Of a stretch of 64,000 nucleotides of DNA, positions 26,667 to 35,374 are shown piece by piece. The position numbers and the translations under genes were made by a program. Each line of letters starts with the position of its first letter. The first letter of the stretch is position 1. This stretch comes from UBA6244 sp965140775 (GTDB lineage Bacteria; Bacteroidota; Bacteroidia; Bacteroidales; F082), in assembly GCA_965140775.1 (NCBI GenBank), contig OZ223471.1:1240001-1304000 (forward strand), read 5' to 3'. Below the pieces are notes generated by a model, which saw only the letters and a list, made by a program, of their open reading frames with translations, searched no databases and had not been told where the DNA came from.

Positions 26667-28127
26667 TTAAGCCTTTGGTGTTTCTTTAAGTAGTTCGATG
26701 AGGAGGTCCCAGAATTTGACTGTGCTTTCGATGTGCAGGCGTTCGTCGGGGGAGTGTGCGCCCTTGATGGTAGGCCCAAATGATATCATGTCCATTTCGG
26801 GATAAGTGTGTCCTACCAATCCACATTCCAGTCCGGCATGAATGGCCAACACTTCAGGTTCCTGATTGAACAACTTTTTGTAAGATTTGGCTGCCAGGTC
26901 AACGATGGGGGATGCGGGATTGGGTTTCCAGCCGGGATAACCCTCGGAGGTGCTGATGCGGGCGCCGGCGAGTTTAAACACCGAAGCAACCATGTTGGTG
27001 GCGTCGTGTTTTTCTGATTCCACTGAGCTGCGCTGACTGGTTGTAATTTGAATTTCGTTTTCCTGAAACTTCACCGAGGCCAGGTTGGTGGAGGTTTCCA
27101 CAAAGTTTTCCATGGTGGGCGACATGGTGAGTACACCATGGGGACAGGCATAAATGGCATTGGTGAGGGCGAAAAACGAATCGTCGTCGATTACGGTGTC
27201 GGGCAGGGGAGTGGTTTCGATGGTGATTTCCAAATGTGGTTCGGTAACGGCAAATTCATCACGGCAAATCTGTTTGTAATCCTTGAGTTTCTTTTCCAAG
27301 TCCGGAGCTTTGTCGGCCGGCACCACCACCACGGCGTAGGCCTCACGTGCTATGGCATTGCGCAGGTTGCCACCATCGAAGGTATGCAATTTCAGCTTAA
27401 AAGTATCTTTGTTTTCCCACAGAAAGCGGTTCAGAATTTTGTTGGCGTTACCTCTTCCCTTGTTGATTTCGTCGCCTGAATGACCACCCAACAATCCGGA
27501 AACCATGATTTTAAAAGCGCGTTCGTTGTCAGGCGCCGGTTCGTTGTCATAGGGCAGCCATGCCAGTGTATCCTGACCTCCGGCACAACCGATAAACAGT
27601 TGTCCTTCGTCTTCCGAGTCGAGGTTGAGCAGGATGGAACTTTTCAGAAATCCCGGTTGAAGGCCAAAAGCACCCGTGAGCCCTGTTTCTTCGTCCACGG
27701 TAAACAAACATTCCAATGGTCCGTGTTCGATATCATTGGCGGCCAAAACAGCCAATTGAGCTGCCATTCCGATGCCATCGTCGGCACCCAGGGTGGTTCC
27801 GTTGGCTTTTACCCACTCGCCTTCGATGCGCGATTCGATGGGGTCGTTGTCGAAATCGTGGACCTTATCACTATTCTTTTCACACACCATGTCCATGTGG
27901 CTTTGCAGCACAACCCAGGCACGGTTTTCCATGCCCTTGGTGGCAGGTTTTCTGATGAGAATATTGCCCGTTTCATCCTGCAGGGTTTCCAGTTGGTGTT
28001 TTTTTCCGAAATCGAGGAGGTAGGCAATAATTTTTTCTTCTTTTTTGGATGGCCTGGGAATTTGGAGAATTTCATTAAAATATTTCCAAACGGAAGCCGG
28101 CTCGAGATTTAATATGGTGTTGCTCAT
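26667..28127 (-). CDS. pepD: aminoacyl-histidine dipeptidase (M20C)
   Basis: 486 residues, cytosolic. PepD removes N-terminal residues from Xaa-His and other dipeptides. Zinc-site motifs are present: LQSHMDMVCEKN (His77), TLGADDGIGMAAQLAVL and the general-base loop FTVDEETGLTGAFGLQ. The dimerisation lid contains GLLGGHSGDEINKGRGNA. The C-terminal HAGLECGLVG and SFGPTIKGAHSPDERLHIES complete the catalytic site. Full length for the family. Confidence 0.96.
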   Translation of the reverse strand: MSNTILNLEPASVWKYFNEILQIPRPSKKEEKIIAYLLDFGKKHQLETLQDETGNILIRKPATKGMENRAWVVLQSHMDMVCEKNSDKVHDFDNDPIESRIEGEWVKANGTTLGADDGIGMAAQLAVLAANDIEHGPLECLFTVDEETGLTGAFGLQPGFLKSSILLNLDSEDEGQLFIGCAGGQDTLAWLPYDNEPAPDNERAFKIMVSGLLGGHSGDEINKGRGNANKILNRFLWENKDTFKLKLHTFDGGNLRNAIAREAYAVVVVPADKAPDLEKKLKDYKQICRDEFAVTEPHLEITIETTPLPDTVIDDDSFFALTNAIYACPHGVLTMSPTMENFVETSTNLASVKFQENEIQITTSQRSSVESEKHDATNMVASVFKLAGARISTSEGYPGWKPNPASPIVDLAAKSYKKLFNQEPEVLAIHAGLECGLVGHTYPEMDMISFGPTIKGAHSPDERLHIESTVKFWDLLIELLKETPKA

Positions 28128-28146
28128 GATACGTAAGGTTTGTTTG

Positions 28147-28164
28147 CAAAATTATCCAAATGTA
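28147..28164 (-). promoter_or_regulatory. two overlapping-region -7 boxes for pepD
   Basis: On the minus strand TACATTTG (28157-28164) and TAATTTTG (28147-28154) both match TAnnTTTG and lie 20-37 bases before the pepD ATG. A TTG at 28171-28173 on that strand is 16 bases from the proximal box, somewhat close for a -33 element. Confidence 0.4.
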
Positions 28165-28260
28165 TTACACCAACCATGAATTGGTCGATATTTTTAGGCA
28201 TGTCGTCGGATTTTTTACCTTTGCCCCCTCATTTTATACGAATCATAAAAAAATAGTCTT

Positions 28261-28539
28261 ATGCCAAAAGCCAGTGCACGCCACATTCTGGTAGCAACCG
28301 AAGAAAAATGTAATGAACTGAAAGCCCAAATTGAAAATGGTGCCGATTTTGCTGACATCGCCCGTAAATTTTCCAGTTGTCCGTCGGGACGCAATGGAGG
28401 CGATCTGGGTAGTTTTGGACCCGGAATGATGGTGAAAGAATTTGACGAAGTGGTGTTTAGCGCACCCATCAATACCATCCAGGGACCGGTGAAAACACAG
28501 TTTGGATATCATCTGCTCGAGGTAACTGCCCGCAGCTAA
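28261..28539 (+). CDS. single-domain parvulin peptidyl-prolyl isomerase
   Basis: 92 residues made of one rotamase domain without a signal peptide. Signature segments are ARHILVATEEKCNELKAQIE, the family core FADIARKFSSCPSGRNGGDL and FGPGMMVKEFDEVVFSAP, and the end VKTQFGYHLLEV. It matches the small cytosolic PpiC (Par10) type, which catalyses cis-trans isomerisation of Xaa-Pro bonds. A terminator follows within 25 bases, so it is monocistronic. Confidence 0.95.
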   Translation: MPKASARHILVATEEKCNELKAQIENGADFADIARKFSSCPSGRNGGDLGSFGPGMMVKEFDEVVFSAPINTIQGPVKTQFGYHLLEVTARS

Positions 28540-28559
28540 TCCATCAAAAAAACATCAGG

Positions 28560-28596
28560 AACCCGGTGATTGACCCAGTCAGTTGCCGGGTTTTTT
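28560..28596 (+). terminator. intrinsic terminator of the parvulin gene
   Basis: Stem AACCCGG (28560-28566) / CCGGGTT (28586-28592) with a 19-base loop, followed by TTTT. It begins 21 bases after the parvulin stop codon. Confidence 0.7.
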
Positions 28597-29074
28597 GTGT
28601 GGGGAAGGTTGGATTGCGACCATATTTTTGCTGACTTCAACCGAAAACGGAAGCCCTCAAAACAACGGGACGATCCTTTACTTGGAATAAATCCAAATAG
28701 CCAAAAGCCCCCATGGGCAATGTTCACCGCAATCGTTTGATATTTTTGTTGAAAAAAATGGCTACGGTAGGCGTTTTGCATGTTTTTTCCGATGATGTTT
28801 TTGTTAAACGAAGTGTAAAATACAAATATACAGTCGATTAAATTCATTGGTATGGGTCGGGGAAGTATATGTAAGGCCCTTTTGGAGGATGGTGGTTGTT
28901 GCAGAAGGTGAAACAGAGTCAGGTTGCTTTTTACAACAAATTACATATAGTTTAACTCCATGTTACGGTTATGTTAAAAAGTATTAATTTTAGCAAAAAA
29001 ATAGCCAAACTAAGATGTGAAGTAAGTAGTGAAATTCATTTATTTAACCAATTCATAAACTAATCTAATGTACA
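28597..29074. other. intergenic region before the sus operon
   Basis: About 480 bases that should hold the susC promoter and leader. It becomes AT-rich from 28,930 onward. I see no TAnnTTTG match near the start and no obvious hairpin. A minus-strand open frame at 28536-28847 runs through the parvulin terminator and shows no protein features. Confidence 0.4.
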
Positions 29075-32000
29075 ATGCTTAAACAATTATCCACAAAATT
29101 GCTCATGATTGCAGCAATCGTGCTCTGTGGTGTTACCACAGCTTTTGCGCAAGGTGGTGCCGTTACCGGAGTGGTAACTGATGCTGCCGACGGGTCATTC
29201 CTGCCGGGTGCAACAGTTGTTGTAAAGGGAACCACCCAGGGTACCGTTACCGATATTGATGGAAATTATTCCATTTCGGTTACAGCGAATCAGGTTATCG
29301 AATTTTCGTACGTGGGCTATGCCACGCAGGAATTTACGGTAAACCCCGGAACTACGCTTAATGTAGCCCTACAGTCATCAGCCCAATCACTCGACGGTGT
29401 AGTGATTATCGGTTATGGTGTGGCCAAAAAACGTGATGCTACAGGATCCGTTACGGCCATTGATGCCGAGAGCTTTAATAAAGGTGCCATCACCAACCCT
29501 GCCAGCCTCATCGCCGGTAAGGTGGCCGGGGTACAAATTACCTCTAACGGAGGCGCTCCCGGTACTTCCTCCACCATTCGTATCCGGGGTGGTTCATCGC
29601 TCAACGCCAGCAACGATCCGTTGTTCGTAATTGATGGAGTGCCCATTTCAAATGATGTGGCAGGTGGAACCCGCAGCCCCCTCAACAGCATCAACCCCAA
29701 TGATATCGAGTCGTTTACCGTTCTTAAAGATGCTTCCGCCACCGCCATTTATGGATCGCGTGCTTCCAACGGTGTTATTATTATCACCACCAAACGTGGA
29801 AAAGTCGGTCGTGCCCTCAAATTGAACTACGAAGGTAAACTCTCTTATTACGAGATTCCCAAAACCATCGACGTATTATCGTCGGAGGAATTTATCAAGA
29901 CCATCACTGAAAAGCAACCCGGACATGTGGACATGTTGGGTGTTTGGCTCGACCCCAGTGGTAAAGAAATTCCTTACGCACAACTTCCCGACGATCGTAC
30001 CGGATATACCCAAAAATATTACGATACCGATTGGCAAAAGGAAATCTACCGCAATACCACCGGTATGGACCATAACCTGTCCGCCACCGGAGCTTGGGAA
30101 AACGTACCTTACCGTTTTAGTATGGGTTATACCGATCAGAATGGTATCATCAAAACTTCCAATTTTCAAAGGACTTCGCTTGCTGCAGCCATCAACCCCA
30201 GTTTGCTCGACGATCATTTGAAGATCAACTTAAACATCAACGCTTCGCTCATTAAAAATCAGTTTAATAATGGTGGTGCCATCAATGCCGCTTTGCAAAT
30301 GGATCCCACCAAGCCCGTTTATGGCGACAATGCTTATGGCGGATACTGGACATGGTTGCAACCCAATTCGGAAGCCGACCTCAACAATTATCCGGTTACC
30401 CAGGCTACTACCAATCCCGTGGCTCAACTCAATTTGCGCGACGACCGTTCCAAAGCCGACCGCGTTTATGGAAATGTTCAGTTTGATTACCGAATGCCAT
30501 TTTTCCCCGATTTGCGTGCCAACCTGAATTTGGGTTACGATTATAGCAAAAACCGCGGTTCCGTGTATGTCCCCGCCTATGCTTCCTGGTCGTTCGACAA
30601 AGCTCAGGGTGGTGGAGAACAGAACTACTATGCCAACGAAAATAAAAACTCACTGGTCGATTTCTACTTCAACTATGTTAAAGACGTGGCCAGCCTCATG
30701 AGTTCGTTTGATGTAACGGCCGGTTATTCGTTCCAGCATTTTTACAACCGCTCCTATTCTAATAATAGCAACGTACCTACTTTAATAGACCCCGAAACAG
30801 GATTGCCCACCGGACAGTCATGGGTAATTTCCCATAATGAAGATGCCGGTGAATATTATCTGGAGTCTTTCTTTGGTAGGTTAAACTATGTACTCAACAA
30901 TAAATACCTCATTACCGCCTCTGTTCGTCAGGATGGAACCACCCGTTTTGCTGCTGAAAACCGTAATGGTCTTTTCCCCGCCGTGGCATTGGGTTGGAAA
31001 ATCAATGAGGAAGGTTTCCTGCGCAATTCAAAAGTTTTGAGTCAGTTGAAACTTCGTTTGGGCTGGGGTCTCACCGGTCAGCAGGATATTGGGGGCTATT
31101 ATGATTACATGGGATTATATACCTACGGTAACAATACTGCCATGTATCCGTTTGGCAACAATTACTATATCACCCTCCGTCCTGAAGGGTACAATGCCAA
31201 CCTGAAATGGGAAGAAACCACTACCTGGAATGCAGGTTTGGATTATGCTTTCCTGAACGACCGCATCTACGGAACCGTTGACTATTATGTACGCAAAACC
31301 ACCAACTTGTTGAGCTGGGTACCTGTACCTGCAGGAAGCAACCTGAGCAACTACATCAACCGCAACATTGGTGAAATGGAAAACTCAGGAGTTGAATTTG
31401 CCATCAACGGTAAAATTATCTCTAAACCCGAAATGTACTGGGAATTAGGTGTTAATGCCACCTTCAATCACAACGAGATTACCAACCTCTACGATGGTGC
31501 AAGCATCGAAACCGGAGGAATCGCCGGTGGTGTTGGAAACAATATTCAGGTGCAAGCCGTTGGTCAGCCCCGCAACGCCTTCCTCGTTTACGAACAAGTT
31601 TACGACGAAGCCGGAAAACCCATCGAAGGTATGTATGTGGACCGCAATGGTGATGGACAGATTACCACTGACGATAAGTATTACTACAAAGATCCCAATG
31701 CCGACATGTATTTCGGTATTTCATCCAACTTTAGCTACAAAGATTGGTCGTTCTCTTTTGCCGGACGTGCCAATTTTGGCAACTACATGTACAACAACGT
31801 TGACAGCGAAAATGGATGGTACAACCGCATGTTCCGCAACGAAGGACCTTACCTGAGCAATGTGGTGTCGAGTGTTACAGAAACAGATTTTAACACTGCT
31901 CAATATTATTCGGATTATTATGTGCAAGATGCTTCTTTCTTCCGCATGGATAATATTTCCCTCAGCTATACCATCAACGACCTGTTGAAAAACAGACTCG

Positions 32001-32143
32001 ATATTCGTTTGTCGGCCACAGTAAACAACGCCTTCATCATCACCAGATACAAAGGAATTGATCCTGAAGTAAGTGGTGGTATCGACAATAGTGTTTATCC
32101 CCGTTCACGGGTGTGGGTTTTTGGTGTTAACCTGATGTTCTAA
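29075..32143 (+). CDS. susC: SusC/RagA-family TonB-linked outer-membrane glycan importer
   Basis: 1022 residues. Signal peptide at 1-26 (ends TTAFAQ). A carboxypeptidase-regulatory-like domain (about 30-112, GVVTDAADGSFLPGATVVVK) is followed by the SusC signature plug: GYGVAKKRDATGSVTAID, LIAGKVAGVQITSNGGAPG, IRIRGGSSLNASNDPLFVID and TVLKDASATAIYGSRASNGV. A beta-barrel fills the rest and ends VWVFGVNLMF with the terminal Phe expected for BAM insertion. It forms the TonB-driven channel beneath the SusD lid. First gene of susC-susD-susE. Confidence 0.97.
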   Translation: MLKQLSTKLLMIAAIVLCGVTTAFAQGGAVTGVVTDAADGSFLPGATVVVKGTTQGTVTDIDGNYSISVTANQVIEFSYVGYATQEFTVNPGTTLNVALQSSAQSLDGVVIIGYGVAKKRDATGSVTAIDAESFNKGAITNPASLIAGKVAGVQITSNGGAPGTSSTIRIRGGSSLNASNDPLFVIDGVPISNDVAGGTRSPLNSINPNDIESFTVLKDASATAIYGSRASNGVIIITTKRGKVGRALKLNYEGKLSYYEIPKTIDVLSSEEFIKTITEKQPGHVDMLGVWLDPSGKEIPYAQLPDDRTGYTQKYYDTDWQKEIYRNTTGMDHNLSATGAWENVPYRFSMGYTDQNGIIKTSNFQRTSLAAAINPSLLDDHLKINLNINASLIKNQFNNGGAINAALQMDPTKPVYGDNAYGGYWTWLQPNSEADLNNYPVTQATTNPVAQLNLRDDRSKADRVYGNVQFDYRMPFFPDLRANLNLGYDYSKNRGSVYVPAYASWSFDKAQGGGEQNYYANENKNSLVDFYFNYVKDVASLMSSFDVTAGYSFQHFYNRSYSNNSNVPTLIDPETGLPTGQSWVISHNEDAGEYYLESFFGRLNYVLNNKYLITASVRQDGTTRFAAENRNGLFPAVALGWKINEEGFLRNSKVLSQLKLRLGWGLTGQQDIGGYYDYMGLYTYGNNTAMYPFGNNYYITLRPEGYNANLKWEETTTWNAGLDYAFLNDRIYGTVDYYVRKTTNLLSWVPVPAGSNLSNYINRNIGEMENSGVEFAINGKIISKPEMYWELGVNATFNHNEITNLYDGASIETGGIAGGVGNNIQVQAVGQPRNAFLVYEQVYDEAGKPIEGMYVDRNGDGQITTDDKYYYKDPNADMYFGISSNFSYKDWSFSFAGRANFGNYMYNNVDSENGWYNRMFRNEGPYLSNVVSSVTETDFNTAQYYSDYYVQDASFFRMDNISLSYTINDLLKNRLDIRLSATVNNAFIITRYKGIDPEVSGGIDNSVYPRSRVWVFGVNLMF

Positions 32144-32161
32144 TTTAAAATTCTCGAAACA

Positions 32162-33754
32162 ATGAAAAAATTTCTTTATATAACAACAATTGTTACAGGT
32201 TTGATGCTCATTGCCAGCTCCTGTATCAAGAACATGGATTTAAAGCCGCTGGATCCGGACAGCACTACATCAGCTACCATATTTGATGACCCCGAATCGT
32301 ACACCCAGTTTTTGGCCAAATGTTATGCCGGACTGGCTGTTGGTGGTCAGCAAGGTGGCGACGGACAAGCCGACATCAGTGGCATCGACGGAGGTTTTAG
32401 TCAATACCTGCGTCAGTATTGGTACCATCAGGAATTAACCACCGACGAAGCCGTTATTGGTTGGGACGATGCTACCATTAAGGATTTTCATTACCAACAA
32501 TGGGGTGATGGCGATACCTTTATTGCAGCCATGTATTATCGTTTGTTTTACCAGATTTCGTTGGCCAACGAGTTCCTTCGACAGACCACCGATGGTAAAT
32601 TAAGCGATCGTGGTACTTCTGAAGAATGGCGTGCCAAAATTGCCAACTACCGCCTGGAAGCCCGTTGGCTTCGCGCACTCAGCTACTGGCATGCACTCGA
32701 TTTGTTCGGATCGGTACCCTTTGTGGTGGAAACAGACCCCGTGGGCGACTTTTTCCCTCCTCAAATTTCCAAAGCCGATTTGTTCAATTATATTGAATCG
32801 GAACTGATTGATATCGAAGGTCAGATGATGGCTCCCAGAACCAACGAATATGGCCGTGCCGATCAGGGTGCTGCCTGGATGTTGCTGGCCAAACTTTACC
32901 TGAACGCCGAAGTATATATCGGTACTCCTAAATATACCGAGTGTATTACCTATTGCAACAAACTGATGGGTGCAAATTACCAACTGGCCCCAACTTTCCA
33001 ACAATTGTTCTGGTCCAACAACGATGTAGATCCCGCAACCACGCAGGAAATGATTTTCCCCATTCGTTATAGTGGTGAGTTTACACAAACCTGGGGTGGA
33101 ACTACTTTTGTAATACATGCTGCCATTGGTGGCGACATGGTTCCCGACGATTATGGTGTAGATGGCGGATGGGGCGGAACCCGTACTACCCGTCAATTGG
33201 TAGAAAAATTTGATGCCGACGACTCACGCGGTATGTTTTTTACCGATGGTCAGAACATCGACATCGATAATGTAGGTTTGTTTACCGATGGTTATGCCGT
33301 AACCAAATTCCGTAACTGCTATTACACTGCCGACGGAACCAAGGTAAACGGTTTTAGCCTGTCGTTTCCTGATACCGACTTCCCCTTGTTCCGTTTGGGC
33401 GACGTATATTTAATGTATGCCGAAGCTATTTTGCGCGGTGGAAGTGGTGGAAACATGGCAACAGCCGTTGGTTACATCAACGATTTGCGCACACGTGCAG
33501 GTGCTGCTACGGTTGCACAAGGTGATGTTACCCTGAATTTCATTCTCGACGAACGCGCCCGCGAATTAATGTGGGAAGGACACCGCCGCACCGACCTGGT
33601 TCGTTTCAACAAACTTACCGGTGGTGAATACATCTGGGCATGGAAAGGAAATACCAAAGAAGGCAGATCAACCGATGCCAAATACAATGAATTCCCATTG
33701 CCGGCAGCGGATGTAAACGCCAATCCAAACCTCACACAGAATCCTAATTATTAA
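32162..33754 (+). CDS. susD: SusD/RagB-family glycan-binding lipoprotein
   Basis: 530 residues. Signal peptide with lipobox ASSC (Cys20). The N-terminal SusD domain holds TPR-like helices (RLEARWLRALSYWHALDLFG, AWMLLAKLYLNAEVYIG); the C-terminal part has FPDTDFPLFRLGDVYLMYAE and ILDERARELMWEGHRRTDLV, which are diagnostic of RagB/SusD. It caps SusC and binds oligosaccharide at the cell surface. The gene starts 18 bases after susC. Ends LPAADVNANPNLTQNPNY, as typical. Confidence 0.97.
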   Translation: MKKFLYITTIVTGLMLIASSCIKNMDLKPLDPDSTTSATIFDDPESYTQFLAKCYAGLAVGGQQGGDGQADISGIDGGFSQYLRQYWYHQELTTDEAVIGWDDATIKDFHYQQWGDGDTFIAAMYYRLFYQISLANEFLRQTTDGKLSDRGTSEEWRAKIANYRLEARWLRALSYWHALDLFGSVPFVVETDPVGDFFPPQISKADLFNYIESELIDIEGQMMAPRTNEYGRADQGAAWMLLAKLYLNAEVYIGTPKYTECITYCNKLMGANYQLAPTFQQLFWSNNDVDPATTQEMIFPIRYSGEFTQTWGGTTFVIHAAIGGDMVPDDYGVDGGWGGTRTTRQLVEKFDADDSRGMFFTDGQNIDIDNVGLFTDGYAVTKFRNCYYTADGTKVNGFSLSFPDTDFPLFRLGDVYLMYAEAILRGGSGGNMATAVGYINDLRTRAGAATVAQGDVTLNFILDERARELMWEGHRRTDLVRFNKLTGGEYIWAWKGNTKEGRSTDAKYNEFPLPAADVNANPNLTQNPNY

Positions 33755-33772
33755 TCAAAAAAAGAAAGTGTA

Positions 33773-34900
33773 ATGAAAAATAAATCATTTATATTTCTCG
33801 CGTTGTTAGGGTTTGCTTTGGCATTTGTTTCGTGCCAGAAGGAAGAAACAGAACCCACCTACAATGCAACTGCAACGGTGGCTCCCGCCATTGCAAATCC
33901 TGCTGCAGGAGCAGAAATCGTCCTGCTGTTGGCCGACTCCGCCAATCCCTTTGTGATCGACTGGTCGGCAGCTTCCTACACCCTCTCCCATGGTGAATTG
34001 CCCAATACGGTTTACAGCCTTTCTGTTATTCAGTCCGACAGCAGCTGGGATGGTGCCAAAGAATTGATCAACACCACGGACCTTACTTTTGAGACCATTG
34101 TGTATGAATTCAATAACACCTTGTATGCGCTGGGCGTTGTACCCGAAGTTCCCACCACCATCAAGTTGGTGGTCAATGCTACCGTTCAATCCCTTTATGG
34201 CCCCATTCCGGTAACCAGCGTTAATTCAGCAGAAATAACCATTACAGTTACCACCTTTGAACCTCCCACACCACCACCGGTGACCGATCCGAGCATGTGG
34301 GTTCCCGGTGCCTACCAGGGATGGTCGCCTGCCGATGCTGCCCAAATTTGGGACACCGATGGCGATGGTATTTTTGAAGGGTTTGTTTACTTCCCCGAAG
34401 TAGCCACCTTTGATGGTAACTTTAAGTTTACCGCCAACCCGGCATGGGTGGATGGTGGTAACTATGGTTCCGATGGAACAGAGTTTGGTCTGGATACCGA
34501 CAGCGGTGCCGGCAACCTGGTGATCCCCGGTCCCGGTGGATATTGGCTGACCTGCGATATCAACAACCTGGTTTGGTCGTACGAAGCCCAAAGTTGGGGA
34601 GTAATTGGTTCCGGTATCCTAAACGGAGATTGGAGCGAAGACGTGAACATGACTGCCATCACCGCCCCTTACAATGTGGTTGAAGTAACCATCGATGTTA
34701 CCGAATCACAGGATTCAGGTGATCTGCGCTTCAAATACCGCATGAATGATGCATGGGATGTGAACTATGGTGCCGAAGCCGGCAGCGATGTGCTGGTTGG
34801 CAGTGGCCCAGATATCCTGATGCCCGAAGGTGCAGGAAATTACACCTTTAAGATGGATATGAGCAAACCGGTATTTACCTATTCTTTTATCAAGAACTAA
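33773..34900 (+). CDS. susE: SusE/SusF-type starch-binding outer-membrane lipoprotein
   Basis: 375 residues. Lipobox VSC (Cys21). The N-terminal SusE domain at about 35-165 contains IANPAAGAEIVLLL and PFVIDWSAASYT. The C-terminal half has two SusE/SusF-like carbohydrate-binding modules: MWVPGAYQGWSPADAAQIWD at about 179-198 with FKFTANPAWVDGGNYGSD, and ILNGDWSEDVNMT near 283. These modules bind alpha-glucans in known relatives, which agrees with the adjacent GH13 amylase. Starts 18 bases after susD and ends in a strong terminator. Confidence 0.92.
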   Translation: MKNKSFIFLALLGFALAFVSCQKEETEPTYNATATVAPAIANPAAGAEIVLLLADSANPFVIDWSAASYTLSHGELPNTVYSLSVIQSDSSWDGAKELINTTDLTFETIVYEFNNTLYALGVVPEVPTTIKLVVNATVQSLYGPIPVTSVNSAEITITVTTFEPPTPPPVTDPSMWVPGAYQGWSPADAAQIWDTDGDGIFEGFVYFPEVATFDGNFKFTANPAWVDGGNYGSDGTEFGLDTDSGAGNLVIPGPGGYWLTCDINNLVWSYEAQSWGVIGSGILNGDWSEDVNMTAITAPYNVVEVTIDVTESQDSGDLRFKYRMNDAWDVNYGAEAGSDVLVGSGPDILMPEGAGNYTFKMDMSKPVFTYSFIKN

Positions 34901-34920
34901 CCATTTTTAATTGATAATTA

Positions 34921-34951
34921 AAAGCCCGTCGAATTTTGACGGGCTTTTTTT
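34921..34951 (+). terminator. intrinsic terminator of the sus operon
   Basis: A 10-bp perfect stem AAAGCCCGTC / GACGGGCTTT (34921-34930, 34938-34947) with a 7-base loop, followed by a T-run to 34951, 20 bases after susE. Confidence 0.88.
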
Positions 34952-35374
34952 GTGATTTTTTTTAGTGCCAAGTTCATTTGGAATGGATGATCTTCACTAA
35001 ATTGGTGGAAACGCAACAAAAGTCCTTCCGAAAAGTGTGCTGAAATATAAAAAGTCGTTCCGAAAAATGTAACAGCATGCAGAAAGTGATACCAACTATA
35101 AATTGAAGTTAGCAGAACGCTGTTTATGTATAATGACGATATAGAATTGAAGAGGTTTCAGGAGCGAAGCGAACTTAACGCTCATTTCAATTCATATTCC
35201 GTATGACACGAAAAAGTATCCTTACTCGGTGGCTGTTTTCCTTTTGACAGGCAGGCGGGTACCTGAATAGGTTGTTGCCGGCTCAGGTTCGACATGCCGG
35301 GTTTTTTACAACCCTGTAGCGGTCGAAAAAAAGTCATGCGCTCGGTAAGGCATATCTGAATCTTCAGTCTTCCC
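34952..35374. other. intergenic region between sus operon and amylase
   Basis: About 420 bases with no gene. It contains a direct repeat pair (35018-35037 and 35050-35069) listed separately, and a G/C-rich stretch near 35250-35310 whose origin is unclear. No terminator with a good T-run is visible for the convergent amylase gene. Confidence 0.4.
35018..35069. repeat. two 20-bp direct repeats with 32-bp period
   Basis: AAAAGTCCTTCCGAAAAGTG at 35018-35037 recurs as AAAAGTCGTTCCGAAAAATG at 35050-35069 (2 mismatches). Repeats of this size near one end are seen at the termini of some insertion sequences (for example the IS21 family), but no transposase is present. Confidence 0.5.

Noticed and set aside
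28536..28847. 103-codon minus-strand frame after the parvulin gene
   Set aside because: It crosses the parvulin terminator and has no protein-like composition or family motif.
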